Shown in pieces: positions 47,384 through 55,672 of a stretch of 64,000 nt of DNA (its first letter is position 1; every line of letters begins with the position of its first letter). The notes under the pieces were generated by a model. It searched no databases. It was given only the letters and a program-made list of their open reading frames with translations, and was not told the origin of the DNA. Source of the DNA: a candidate division TA06 bacterium B3_TA06. Lineage in GTDB: Bacteria > Hydrothermota > Tepidihabitantia > B3-TA06. The position numbers and the translations under genes were made by a program. Location of the stretch: positions 1-64,000 of the forward strand of contig NJBO01000011.1 in the NCBI GenBank assembly GCA_005223075.1. The letters are read 5' to 3'.

Positions 47384-48585
47384 CTGCGCAGCCTCCACAA
47401 AAAGAGGGAGCTCTCGAAAAACACCTCTCCAAAGATCTCAACAGTGAATGGAAGGAAGATGAGGTTAGGCATCCACATCGCGATCCATGCGGTCAGCTTG
47501 CCTGACTTGGCAAGATTCTCCCCTCCTATGAGAAGGATGTAGTAGAATGCGAAGAAGATAAGACTCAACACGATCGCAAGTCCAATCCCGCCTCGGCGAA
47601 GCTTGCCTCCAAGGGCTGAACCGAAGCAGAGGAAGATGATTCCCGCAATCGCAAAGGCAATGGATTTGTGGATCTCAGCCCGCAGGCGGTTGATCCTTCG
47701 CCCCAGGCTGGCTATGCGACGATCGAGCTCCTCACGTTTAATCTTGTTGCTTCCTACTTCTGCGAGTTCTGCTTCGTATCCTTCTATCCTCTTTCTATGT
47801 TTGTCTATATCCACTGTAAGCATCGGCAGGGTCATCTCCCTTTCCGAGCGCCTGCTGCGTTCCCGCCTTACAAGTTCGGTGTTTATCTCAAGGTTGATTA
47901 CCTGCGTGTCCGACTGGATGCGCCGGTAGTTATCCCCCACCTGTTCATGGATCTCGCTCCCGTAGAGAGTCATTATCATGTAGCGTTCATCCGCGGTGAC
48001 CTCAAGTTTACCCTGTGGTGCTGTGATCATCGTGGGAACCGTGCTCTTCTTTACATATACCATCACATCGTAGATCTTGGAGCGGCGCTCGTCCTTTCGA
48101 CCGATGTAGATGGTGTAGCCTGGAAAGTCTTCGTTAAATAGCCCCTCCTCAAGACGCGCCGTTGGCTTCTTGCTTGAGACGTCTGCGAGCATGTTCCTTA
48201 CGCGGTGGTTGGCTTCAGGCAGCACATAGAGGTTGAAGAACACCATGAGCCCTGCAAGCAGGGCGGTAAATCCAAGCATGGGCACAAAGACCGAAAAGAG
48301 CCGCACCCCTGCCGAGCGCAAGGCGAGGATCTCGTTGTCCTGCGCCAATCGGCCAAAGGTCATCATCGCTCCTGCAAGGGCGGCAAGGGGGACAGACATA
48401 GCCATGACAAAGGGCAGGGTGTAAAGCAGTATCTCGAACACGTGTTGCAAAGCCAGCCCTTTACGGATGATGAGATCAACGAGCAAAAACAGCCTGTCCA
48501 TAAGGAATACGCCGGTAAGGACCGCCCAGGCAAACACAAGAGGGACGATGTATTGCCGCAGAACGTAGCGCGAAAACCTATGCAT
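47380..48585 (-). CDS. lptF: LptF, lipopolysaccharide export permease
   Basis: 401 residues from ATG 48585, five bases after a -10 box; an ATG eleven codons upstream overlaps the promoter. RFSRYVLRQYIVPLVFAWAV, TLPFVMAMSVPLAALAGAMM, and FNLYVLPEANHRVRNML are typical of LptF; a periplasmic jellyroll with coiled-coil insert (DKHRKRIEGYEAELAEV, about 270-330) and three final TM helices follow. Leads the lptF-lptG-WD40 operon and is divergent from the glycosyltransferase operon, so LPS export and glycan synthesis share one control region. Confidence 0.85.
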   Translation of the reverse strand: MHRFSRYVLRQYIVPLVFAWAVLTGVFLMDRLFLLVDLIIRKGLALQHVFEILLYTLPFVMAMSVPLAALAGAMMTFGRLAQDNEILALRSAGVRLFSVFVPMLGFTALLAGLMVFFNLYVLPEANHRVRNMLADVSSKKPTARLEEGLFNEDFPGYTIYIGRKDERRSKIYDVMVYVKKSTVPTMITAPQGKLEVTADERYMIMTLYGSEIHEQVGDNYRRIQSDTQVINLEINTELVRRERSRRSEREMTLPMLTVDIDKHRKRIEGYEAELAEVGSNKIKREELDRRIASLGRRINRLRAEIHKSIAFAIAGIIFLCFGSALGGKLRRGGIGLAIVLSLIFFAFYYILLIGGENLAKSGKLTAWIAMWMPNLIFLPFTVEIFGEVFFESSLFLWRLRR

Positions 48586-48590
48586 GACAG

Positions 48591-48618
48591 ATAATACCTC
48601 GTCTGAACTCCGTGTCAA
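48591..48618 (-). promoter_or_regulatory. Leaderless promoter of lptFG operon
   Basis: Minus strand TTGACA (48618-48613), 16-bp spacer, TATTAT (48596-48591), 5 bases to ATG 48585. Confidence 0.8.
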
Positions 48619-48626
48619 TGTATTTG

Positions 48627-48654
48627 TTGACTTGTTGGGGAAAGCCGGTATGAT
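48627..48654 (+). promoter_or_regulatory. Leaderless promoter of glycan operon
   Basis: TTGACT (48627-48632), 16-bp spacer, TATGAT (48649-48654), 7 bases to GTG 48662. Eight bases separate the two divergent -35 boxes. Confidence 0.8.
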
Positions 48655-48661
48655 TTCAACT

Positions 48662-49939
48662 GTGCATAAGACTATTCTCGTGATAGCCGTTCCCTTTCCC
48701 GGTTATTATCTTACAGGGTTCAGAAGATGGTTGATGGAAGGGGTTCCCCCTGATGGTATGCCTGCTATCGTCAACTTCTTAAGGGAGACAGCAAAACGCG
48801 GCTATCAGGTACACATTACCCTGCCCGTTCTGGGAAGGGAATACCCTTGTAAAAGAACGGTGAGAGAAGGAAGGATAGTAGTCTATCCCTATAAGATACC
48901 GGCGTGTTTTTCTCCGTTGATAAAGCTGTTCCGATGGCGAGGGAATTTTCTATTGAACTTCTTGTTTATATTCCTGACAATGATTTTTTCCTTTGGGTTT
49001 CACATGAGATTGATCAAGCATATAAAACCGCTGTTCATTTATCAGATGGGTTACAATACGTTAAACGGACATTTCCTCCAACTTCGCACCGGTGTGCCTT
49101 TAGTTTATCGGATGTTCGGTACTGCATTAGGGGAAAAACTCGATTCTACTGGCCACATCAGACTCAACCTCTGGGATCGTATCCGTAGCACCCCAGAGAC
49201 TTACAGCTACAGGTATCCTGGGGATCTTATGGTTATAGGTAACGACGGAACGCGGGGTGGAGAGGTCATGAGGGCGTTCGGGGTCCCCAAGCAGAGGTCC
49301 TTATTTACAATGAACGGTATAGGTTATCAGAGGGAGCGAAAATCGAAAGCGAATCTGAGGAAAGGGTTCGGCAAGGATGTATTTTTGGCGGTAACTGTCA
49401 CCAGATTAGTCCCCTGGAAGGGGGTGGATAGGACTATACGGGCTTTCCCCCTTGTGATAAAAAAAGAGCCACGCTTGAGGCTCGTTATCGTGGGCGACGG
49501 GAACGAACGCAAAGCCCTGGAGGATCTGGTAAGAGAGTCGGGCATGGAGGAGTTCGTTAAATTCCAAGGGGTGATTCCTCACGATATGGTTATCGATACC
49601 ATAAGACAGGCGGATGTTCTCATCTCAACCCAGTACGTTACCAACCGTTCTAATTGTACGTTAGAAGCGGTGATGGCGGGACGTCCGGTCGTTTCCTTGG
49701 ATGATGGTTCATTAGATGGGTTTTTGGAACACATGAGGGATTCCTTATTGGTAGATACGGATGATATTAATGAACAGCTGTCTTCGGCTCTGGTGTGCCT
49801 TGCCCAGGACCCCAAGTTGTACGGAAAATTACGGAAAGGGGTGGAGAAAACGCGTAGCCAGATGAGGAGTTGGGCACAGCGCATAAATTATGAACTCGAA
49901 GTTATAGAAGGAGTTATTGGGTCAGGGAAGCCGGAATGA
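48662..49939 (+). CDS. GT4-family glycosyltransferase
   Basis: 425 residues from GTG 48662; earlier starts lie in the promoter. VIAVPFPGYYLTGFRRWLM at the start, a hydrophobic patch about 95-125 that may sit on the membrane, then the GT-B second domain: FLAVTVTRLVPWKGVDRTI, RLVIVGDGNERKALEDL, VIPHDMVIDTIRQADVLIS, and TLEAVMAGRPVVS, with the usual ExxxxG donor-site region. Probably adds a sugar to a lipid-linked glycan. ATGA overlap with wecB. Confidence 0.8.
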   Translation: MHKTILVIAVPFPGYYLTGFRRWLMEGVPPDGMPAIVNFLRETAKRGYQVHITLPVLGREYPCKRTVREGRIVVYPYKIPACFSPLIKLFRWRGNFLLNFLFIFLTMIFSFGFHMRLIKHIKPLFIYQMGYNTLNGHFLQLRTGVPLVYRMFGTALGEKLDSTGHIRLNLWDRIRSTPETYSYRYPGDLMVIGNDGTRGGEVMRAFGVPKQRSLFTMNGIGYQRERKSKANLRKGFGKDVFLAVTVTRLVPWKGVDRTIRAFPLVIKKEPRLRLVIVGDGNERKALEDLVRESGMEEFVKFQGVIPHDMVIDTIRQADVLISTQYVTNRSNCTLEAVMAGRPVVSLDDGSLDGFLEHMRDSLLVDTDDINEQLSSALVCLAQDPKLYGKLRKGVEKTRSQMRSWAQRINYELEVIEGVIGSGKPE

Positions 49940-51021
49940 AATTGTTGTCGGTTGTTGGGGCTCGTCCTCAGTTCATCAAGGCGGCGATGCTTTCCCGGGC
50001 TCTTGCCGAAATTCCCGATCTTGCACACCTTCATCTTCATACCGGTCAACACTACAGTCCTGACATGGCCCAGGTCTTCTTCGACGAACTCGACTACCGT
50101 CCTGACTTCGATCTTGGGGTAGGTTCAGGAACCCACGCCCGTCAGACCGGCGATGCGATGATTGGGATTGAGAAGGTGCTTATGGATGAGAAGCCTGATC
50201 TGGTCATAGTTTACGGCGACACCAACTCAACGCTCGCCGGAGCACTGGCCGCGGTCAAGCTTCATGTTCCTGGAGTCCACGTAGAGGCCGGACTACGCAG
50301 CGGTAACCGGAGAATGCCTGAGGAGATTAACCGTATCCTTGCCGATGCTTGTTCCGATCTCTGCTTCTGTCCTACCCCGAGCGCCGTTGACAACCTCAAG
50401 AACGAGGGGCGCAGTGAGGGTGTAACGCACACCGGAGATATCCTCTTGGATACCCTCCAGCACTTCCTCCCTATAGCTCGCGAAAAGTCCAACATCCTTA
50501 AGAAATTGGAGATCGAAGAAGAACCTTTCTGGCTCCTCACGATGCATCGTCCCGCGAACGTCGACGAGGAGCGCTGCCTGAGAAGGGTCATTAAGTGTCT
50601 CGCTCACGACAATCACCCCCGTATCATTTTTCCCTGCCATCCCCGGACGGCCAAGACCCTGAAGAAGCTTTCCAGTAGCGAACTCGACCATATCGATATC
50701 ATCGCCCCTTTGCCGTATCTCGATATGCTTTTGCTGGAGGAACATGCTTCCTTGATCCTTACGGATTCTGGCGGCGTGCAGCGCGAAGCATACTTCCTTT
50801 CCCGTCCCTGTCTTACGCTTCGGGAGGAGACCGAGTGGCCCGAGACCTTAAAGGATAGGTGGAATCGCCTCGTGGGGATCGATCCGGAACGGATACTTGA
50901 GGGAATTAGGGAAGAAACGATCCCAACACAATCTCCGGATATCGAAAGTTTCGGCGGCGGCAGGGCGGCAGAATGCATGTGCCGCGAGATGCTTGGCTTC
51001 TTAGAAAATCAAGCTGCATGA
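49936..51021 (+). CDS. wecB: UDP-N-acetylglucosamine 2-epimerase (WecB)
   Basis: 361 residues. LSVVGARPQFIKAAMLSRAL, then GQHYSPDMAQVFFDEL, VIVYGDTNSTLAGALAA, HVEAGLRSGNRRMPEEINR, LTMHRPANVDEER, and ILTDSGGVQREAYFL are the standard set of the non-hydrolysing enzyme that makes UDP-ManNAc. Length is normal. Sits between a glycosyltransferase and a flippase, so ManNAc (or a derivative) is likely a building block of the surface glycan made here. Overlaps both neighbours by ATGA. Confidence 0.9.
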   Translation: MKLLSVVGARPQFIKAAMLSRALAEIPDLAHLHLHTGQHYSPDMAQVFFDELDYRPDFDLGVGSGTHARQTGDAMIGIEKVLMDEKPDLVIVYGDTNSTLAGALAAVKLHVPGVHVEAGLRSGNRRMPEEINRILADACSDLCFCPTPSAVDNLKNEGRSEGVTHTGDILLDTLQHFLPIAREKSNILKKLEIEEEPFWLLTMHRPANVDEERCLRRVIKCLAHDNHPRIIFPCHPRTAKTLKKLSSSELDHIDIIAPLPYLDMLLLEEHASLILTDSGGVQREAYFLSRPCLTLREETEWPETLKDRWNRLVGIDPERILEGIREETIPTQSPDIESFGGGRAAECMCREMLGFLENQAA

Positions 51022-52514
51022 AACTTAGTGATCTAAAACTTCTCTCCAAAGATACACTGATCTACGGGATAGGCAACGCCAGCAACCAGATCATTCGCGT
51101 TTTGCTTGCTCCTCTTTATGTAGCGTACCTTGCGGCAGATCTTTACGGAGTGCGTTCCATCACCGCAGCTTTTTACAGATTTCTGCAGATAATTATTCTG
51201 TTTGCACTCAACCAAGCTGTGATCGCCGATTACTACAAGGCTACGAGTGAAGAGGAGCGCCGACGGCTTGTCTCCACGGCGTTTACCTACACCTTAGTGG
51301 CTTCATTGCTGTTTGGCGGTTTGCTTCTTGTTTTTGCACCACTTCTGTCTCATTCTTCCATCGTTCAGAGAATAATGGGGCTTGAGTCAGCGGAGTTGAG
51401 GTCGATCCTGCGTCTGTTCGGGATCTATACGGTGGGCAATCCTGCGGTTTTAATTTTTCTTGCCTTGCTGCGCAGTGAAAAACGACCGGGGATGTACAGT
51501 ATTTTTACTATCTCCACCAGCCTTGTGCGCGTGGCTCTGACCATCGTTTTTCTCGTGGTTCTCGGACGAGGGCTACAAGGGCTTTATGAGGTAGATGTTT
51601 TGTTTGTTGTGCCTGTTCTTCTCGTTACTTCAGCTTTTGTCTATATCTATTCTCGAGGGATTAAATTTTCTTTTGCAAGCTTAAAGAGTATGCTGGCTTA
51701 CTCTTTGCCCCTGATCCCTACCTCTCTTTTCTTCTGGGGAAGAGGGATGTTGGATCGACTTCTCTTCATCCCACTCTATCTTACTCATACAGATGTGGGT
51801 ATCTTCGCATTTGCCTTAAATTTTCACAACATCGTATCTTTTATTTTAGTCGTCCCCCTTTCCTTGGCGTGGTTGCCTTACGCATTTTCCGTCAAGGAGC
51901 AACCTGACCTTCCGGATATAATCTCACGTGTCTTGACTTACTTTCTTTTCCTCGCGGGATGGGCTCTTGTGATACTTGGGGGAGCGGCCTCCGAGATACT
52001 ACGTCTCATTGCAAAGCGCCCCGAGTACTGGCAGGGAGCTCCTCTTGTTCCTCTCCTGGTTCTTGGGGTTTGTCTCTATGCGGTCTACTTTATTCTTGGT
52101 ACCGCCTGCCATCTTCAACGGAAGACAATTTACTTTACGCTGGTTACGTTTATTGGAGCGGGTGTAGCGGTAGGGGCCAACGTGATTTTGCTGCCACGTA
52201 TAGGGCTCTTGGGAGCGGCCATCGCTTCGGCCGCCTCCTATGGGGCGATGGCCTTGTCAATGTTCTTTTTCAGCCGTCGTTTGATGAGGATCCCATTTGA
52301 GACAAAAAGGATTGTTCTCATCGCCTTAATATCTGCAGGAATAACCGCTGCTTCTTACTTCTGGCATGTTTCCTCTCCGCTGGTAGGGTTTCTTTTAAAG
52401 CTTGGTCTGGGGAGTGCGGCTTACCTGGGGATTCTTTTCTTACTCGGGTTCCTTCTCCCATCCGAACGCAATTTCATTCTCAAGCTGCTCAGGCGCAACA
52501 GGAACAAAAGCTGA
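51018..52514 (+). CDS. Wzx-type polysaccharide flippase
   Basis: 498 residues from ATG 51018, which overlaps the wecB stop (ATGA); an ATG fifteen codons upstream is inside wecB. LSKDTLIYGIGNASNQIIRV at the N-terminus and about 12-14 TM helices (LFGGLLLVFAPLLSH, FILVVPLSLAWLPYAFS, SAGITAASYFWHV) identify the MATE-like oligosaccharide-flippase superfamily. It moves a lipid-linked repeat unit across the inner membrane. No Wzy polymerase is seen in this window. Confidence 0.8.
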   Translation: MKLSDLKLLSKDTLIYGIGNASNQIIRVLLAPLYVAYLAADLYGVRSITAAFYRFLQIIILFALNQAVIADYYKATSEEERRRLVSTAFTYTLVASLLFGGLLLVFAPLLSHSSIVQRIMGLESAELRSILRLFGIYTVGNPAVLIFLALLRSEKRPGMYSIFTISTSLVRVALTIVFLVVLGRGLQGLYEVDVLFVVPVLLVTSAFVYIYSRGIKFSFASLKSMLAYSLPLIPTSLFFWGRGMLDRLLFIPLYLTHTDVGIFAFALNFHNIVSFILVVPLSLAWLPYAFSVKEQPDLPDIISRVLTYFLFLAGWALVILGGAASEILRLIAKRPEYWQGAPLVPLLVLGVCLYAVYFILGTACHLQRKTIYFTLVTFIGAGVAVGANVILLPRIGLLGAAIASAASYGAMALSMFFFSRRLMRIPFETKRIVLIALISAGITAASYFWHVSSPLVGFLLKLGLGSAAYLGILFLLGFLLPSERNFILKLLRRNRNKS

Positions 52515-52526
52515 AGATCTCAAAAA

Positions 52527-52555
52527 TTGACAATGGTTATCGATAGGGATACAAT
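52527..52555 (+). promoter_or_regulatory. Leaderless promoter of GT at 52563
   Basis: TTGACA (52527-52532), 17-bp spacer, TACAAT (52550-52555), 7 bases to ATG 52563. An apparent TTG/ATG start inside this region is the -35 box. Confidence 0.8.
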
Positions 52556-52562
52556 TCTTGCC

Positions 52563-53837
52563 ATGTCCGAGTACGCTCTCTCTGCTTCGAAAGGAACACC
52601 ATTCTCTCGAATCCCCAAAGATTTGGTTGGCGAAGACAAGGGTAAGCCTCACATCCTCATCCTGGTAGAGCAGAAACATTTCCCCCCCAGCCACAAGGCA
52701 GCATCCTCACGCATTCACTCTCTGGCGAGATATTGGAGCAACCTCGCTTATGTGACAGTAGTTACAGATAAGTCTGGGAACTCCGACGAGGGTTACTCTC
52801 GAATAGCATTTCCTCTTACTGGACCACGCATGGATTTTCTGAAGCTTCCCTCTAGATTCCCGAAGTTGCTGCACCTCGTGCGAGGCTTGAAGGTGGACGT
52901 TATTTTTGCAAGTTTTCCACCAACATGGCAGATACTGGAAGGCTATCTCTTATCCCGTCGTCTGGGATGCCCGCTGGTTGTTGATATACGGGACTTACCT
53001 GCTGCGATGTTCCCGCTCAAAGAAGGCTCTTTTGTGCGTCGCATCTTTAACCTTTCTATGCGATTCGTTTCTTACCATCTTTTCTGCAAAGCGTCACGAA
53101 TTGCAACAGTGACCGATTGGTTACGGAAGGAGTTGATAAAAACCCTCAGCTATCGGCGAAAGCCAATCTTTTTGATCCCTAACGGAAGCGATGTGAGGCT
53201 TTTCGAAAAGGCGCTTCGGGTGAAGAAGGAGTTTGACCTTGTTTACTCAGGAACATTAATACCCGTAAGAAATCCAGTCTTAATGCTTAAGTTTTTACAC
53301 TGCCTCAGGGATATTTATCCCAGACTGAAAGTACTCTTTCTTTCGGATATTCTTGAGACGGCGTTAGGAAGTCAGTTTATTCTTGGTCTAAGACAGTTTG
53401 ATTTAAGTAAGAACGTAGAATTTGAAAGGATGACTTCTTTACGGCAGATTCCGGACTATCTTGGAAAAGCGAGATTAGGAATTGATTCCCTATTTCCTGA
53501 AGTATATAACCATAAAGGAGTGGCTAGCGCGAAAGACTACGAATATCTTGCAGCGGGTTTACCGGTCGTTGGTTTGCTTGATCCTGGTTTTTACGTTGAA
53601 ACCAAACGTTTGATACTTGATAATGGTGCAGGCATCCTAGATCCTGATCCTGAAAGTCTCGCTCGCAAGACTGTGGACCTATTAAAAGACCCTGCCCGGC
53701 TCCGCAAGATGTCCAAACGCGCCCGCGAAGTGGGTATGCGTTTCGACCGCAAGAAGCTTGCCGAGGAGTACTACTACAAAGTCATCCTACCTTGTTGGAA
53801 GGAATTCAACGAAAGACAATCTATCTCTGATTTTTAG
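52563..53837 (+). CDS. GT4-family glycosyltransferase
   Basis: 424 residues from ATG 52563, the first start after the promoter. The N-domain starts about residue 20 (HILILVEQKHFPPSHKAASS, RIHSLARYWSNLAYVTVVTD); the middle has CPLVVDIRDLPAAMFPLKEG and a TVTDWLRKELIKTL helix; the second domain has IFLIPNGSDVRLFEKAL, FDLVYSGTLIPVRNPVLMLK, and DYEYLAAGLPVVGLLDPG, which serves as the donor-binding loop. A truncated near-copy of its last 90 residues lies at 55345-55672. Probably part of the same glycan pathway as its upstream neighbours, though with its own promoter. Confidence 0.8.
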   Translation: MSEYALSASKGTPFSRIPKDLVGEDKGKPHILILVEQKHFPPSHKAASSRIHSLARYWSNLAYVTVVTDKSGNSDEGYSRIAFPLTGPRMDFLKLPSRFPKLLHLVRGLKVDVIFASFPPTWQILEGYLLSRRLGCPLVVDIRDLPAAMFPLKEGSFVRRIFNLSMRFVSYHLFCKASRIATVTDWLRKELIKTLSYRRKPIFLIPNGSDVRLFEKALRVKKEFDLVYSGTLIPVRNPVLMLKFLHCLRDIYPRLKVLFLSDILETALGSQFILGLRQFDLSKNVEFERMTSLRQIPDYLGKARLGIDSLFPEVYNHKGVASAKDYEYLAAGLPVVGLLDPGFYVETKRLILDNGAGILDPDPESLARKTVDLLKDPARLRKMSKRAREVGMRFDRKKLAEEYYYKVILPCWKEFNERQSISDF

Positions 53838-53997
53838 CTGAGTAGCCAATCACAGGCCTTATAAAGCAAACGCCGTCGGGCGACTGGATATATCAGGATT
53901 CAGGTTCTCTCTGCAGGTCAGCGCTTCTCCCACTTCCTAAAACCCACTAAGCATGGTGACATTTTTGCCGGTTAAAGCCACATACTCGTGCTGCATC

Positions 53998-55233
53998 TTA
54001 GTCTAAAGCAGCGTCCCCGTTGGCTTCAACCCGAGTATAGAGCTCCGGGAAATATCTCTTTACCAGTTTTCTGATTATATCTGTCTGATGTTCAAAGGTT
54101 AATTTTTTTACAGTCCGAGAACCACCCTCCGCAAGTCGATGTCGTAAATCAGAATCGACAATCAACTTGCGGATTGCATCGGTTAATTCCTTGAGATTCC
54201 CTGGCGTTACGAGTAAACCGTTGACGCCATCTTTAACCCGATAAGGTATCCCGGCTAGACGAGTTGCAATGAGAGGTAACCCGGCTGACCAAAGCTCTAA
54301 AATTACCCTTGGGAATCCTTCAGGATAACTATCAGATGGTAGTACAGCGATATCGGTTTTTTTGTAAAGCTCTTGTAGCGGCCCGCTCGCGGAGACGAAC
54401 CCCAGGATTTTCACGTGCTTATTCAACCCTTGCGTCGCTACTCGTTGACGCATCTCCTCCAATAAAATACCATCCCCTGCCATCGTAAGACGTATTTCAG
54501 GAAACTCAGATTTTAGATTTCCAACTGCATCTATTAAAATATCTATCCCTTTACCGTAAGCAAACCTTCCCACAAATAGTATTTCCTTCGCTTGTCCGCT
54601 CTTTTTCTTTACAGATTGTAGATCCTTCTCCTTGATAAGAATGTCGTCTATTGAAAATGCGGGATGTAACGGATTCGAGTAAAGTCTCTTCAATTCTTCC
54701 CCGGCTGTTAATACAAGGCCATAACGAGTCATTATTTTAACAGCTAGATGATAAATTAAAAAAAACAAATGAGCTAAAACTTTTACTATCCCTTTATATT
54801 TAGATCGTTTCGACGCTAGAAGGAGGTTGCTGACCACATGAAGAATTAGTGGTTTTCGTTTTTTTCTCGCAACCCACCAAAAGAACAGACCAATCATCGA
54901 GGGAATTCTTAACCAAATTACGTCACAGTTCTCTACGAATAAACAAGCTTTAGCAAAATGAGATCTGAAGTCACAAAACAAAGACAGAACGTTTTCGGCA
55001 GCGTTTCTCCAACTTGGTAAAGGGATCACAGTTACGCCTCTTTGCTCGAGGACTATATTGTACTTTTCCGGATCTAATTTTTCAACAGGAATTATCGAAA
55101 CTGCCTGTGTAATAGATTCAGCTAGGTTCAAACCTTCTATGAACTTTAAAGCTTCATCTTGCGTTACGGTAAAGCGCCCGTCACTTAGATGGCTGTGATC
55201 AAGGAAAACGCCTAGTCTTAAAGGTTTAACCAC
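53998..55233 (-). CDS. GT4-family glycosyltransferase, AT-rich
   Basis: 411 residues from GTG 55233, five bases after a -10 box. KPLRLGVFLDHSHLSDGRFT, an N-domain, then KEILFVGRFAYGKGIDILID, RLTMAGDGILLEEMRQRVAT, VKILGFVSASGPLQELYKKT, IAVLPSDSYPEGFPRVILEL (the usual E..G donor loop) and AGLPLIATRLAGIPYRVKDG. Complete for its family. Clearly richer in A and T than the surrounding genes and lying between the two copies of a GT C-terminus, it looks inserted. The gap 53838-53997 shows nothing I can support. Confidence 0.8.
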   Translation of the reverse strand: MVKPLRLGVFLDHSHLSDGRFTVTQDEALKFIEGLNLAESITQAVSIIPVEKLDPEKYNIVLEQRGVTVIPLPSWRNAAENVLSLFCDFRSHFAKACLFVENCDVIWLRIPSMIGLFFWWVARKKRKPLILHVVSNLLLASKRSKYKGIVKVLAHLFFLIYHLAVKIMTRYGLVLTAGEELKRLYSNPLHPAFSIDDILIKEKDLQSVKKKSGQAKEILFVGRFAYGKGIDILIDAVGNLKSEFPEIRLTMAGDGILLEEMRQRVATQGLNKHVKILGFVSASGPLQELYKKTDIAVLPSDSYPEGFPRVILELWSAGLPLIATRLAGIPYRVKDGVNGLLVTPGNLKELTDAIRKLIVDSDLRHRLAEGGSRTVKKLTFEHQTDIIRKLVKRYFPELYTRVEANGDAALD

Positions 55234-55238
55234 AAAGT

Positions 55239-55266
55239 ATTATACTGAACGGTAGGTGTAAGTCAA
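55239..55266 (-). promoter_or_regulatory. Leaderless promoter of GT at 55233
   Basis: Minus strand TTGACT (55266-55261), 16-bp spacer, TATAAT (55244-55239), 5 bases to GTG 55233. Confidence 0.8.
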
Positions 55267-55344
55267 CTAAAGGCTTATGCAACGCTGTTTTGTCTAACAG
55301 TTTCATAACAAACTTGTTTTCGGGTTGTGTTTCAACTCTCTCAT

Positions 55345-55672
55345 TCAGCGGTGTACAACTTGCATAGGAGCGGTTGGAGCAAAAGAGCATGAATACTTAG
55401 CTGCTGGACTTCCAGTAATTGGATTGATGTATCCTGAGTTTTATATAGAAAGAGGTAAATTGATTGTAGGCAATGGTGCTGGAATAATGGATCAAGACCC
55501 TAAACGACTAGCCGAAGAGACTGCAGCTCTATTAAGAAATCCGGCTCGATTACGTGCGATGTCAAAGCAGGCAAGAAAAGTGGGTGAGCGTTTCGATCGT
55601 AAACGCCTGGCCGAGGACTATTACTACAAAGTCATCCTTCCGGCGTGGCAGGAGTTCAACGCAAAAGGATAA
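55345..55672 (+). pseudogene. C-terminal remnant of a GT4 glycosyltransferase
   Basis: From HEYLAAGLPVIGLMYP to YYYKVILPAWQEFN about two thirds of residues equal the last 90 of the gene at 52563 (EYLAAGLPVVGLLDP ... YYYKVILPCWKEFN). Upstream, homology continues only after a frame change near 55375 (VYNLHRSG against VYNHKGVAS), so the copy is both truncated and shifted. No start or promoter fits. Its last bases overlap the convergent gene end at 55656. Confidence 0.75.

Noticed and set aside
49279-49287. GGGGTCCCC inside the GT4 gene at 48662 as a ninth family A copy
   Set aside because: There is no matching second arm; it is coding sequence only.
53838-53997. Possible GT fragment on the minus strand (QHEYVALTGK)
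   Set aside because: Only about ten residues resemble a GT4 motif, too few to call a remnant.
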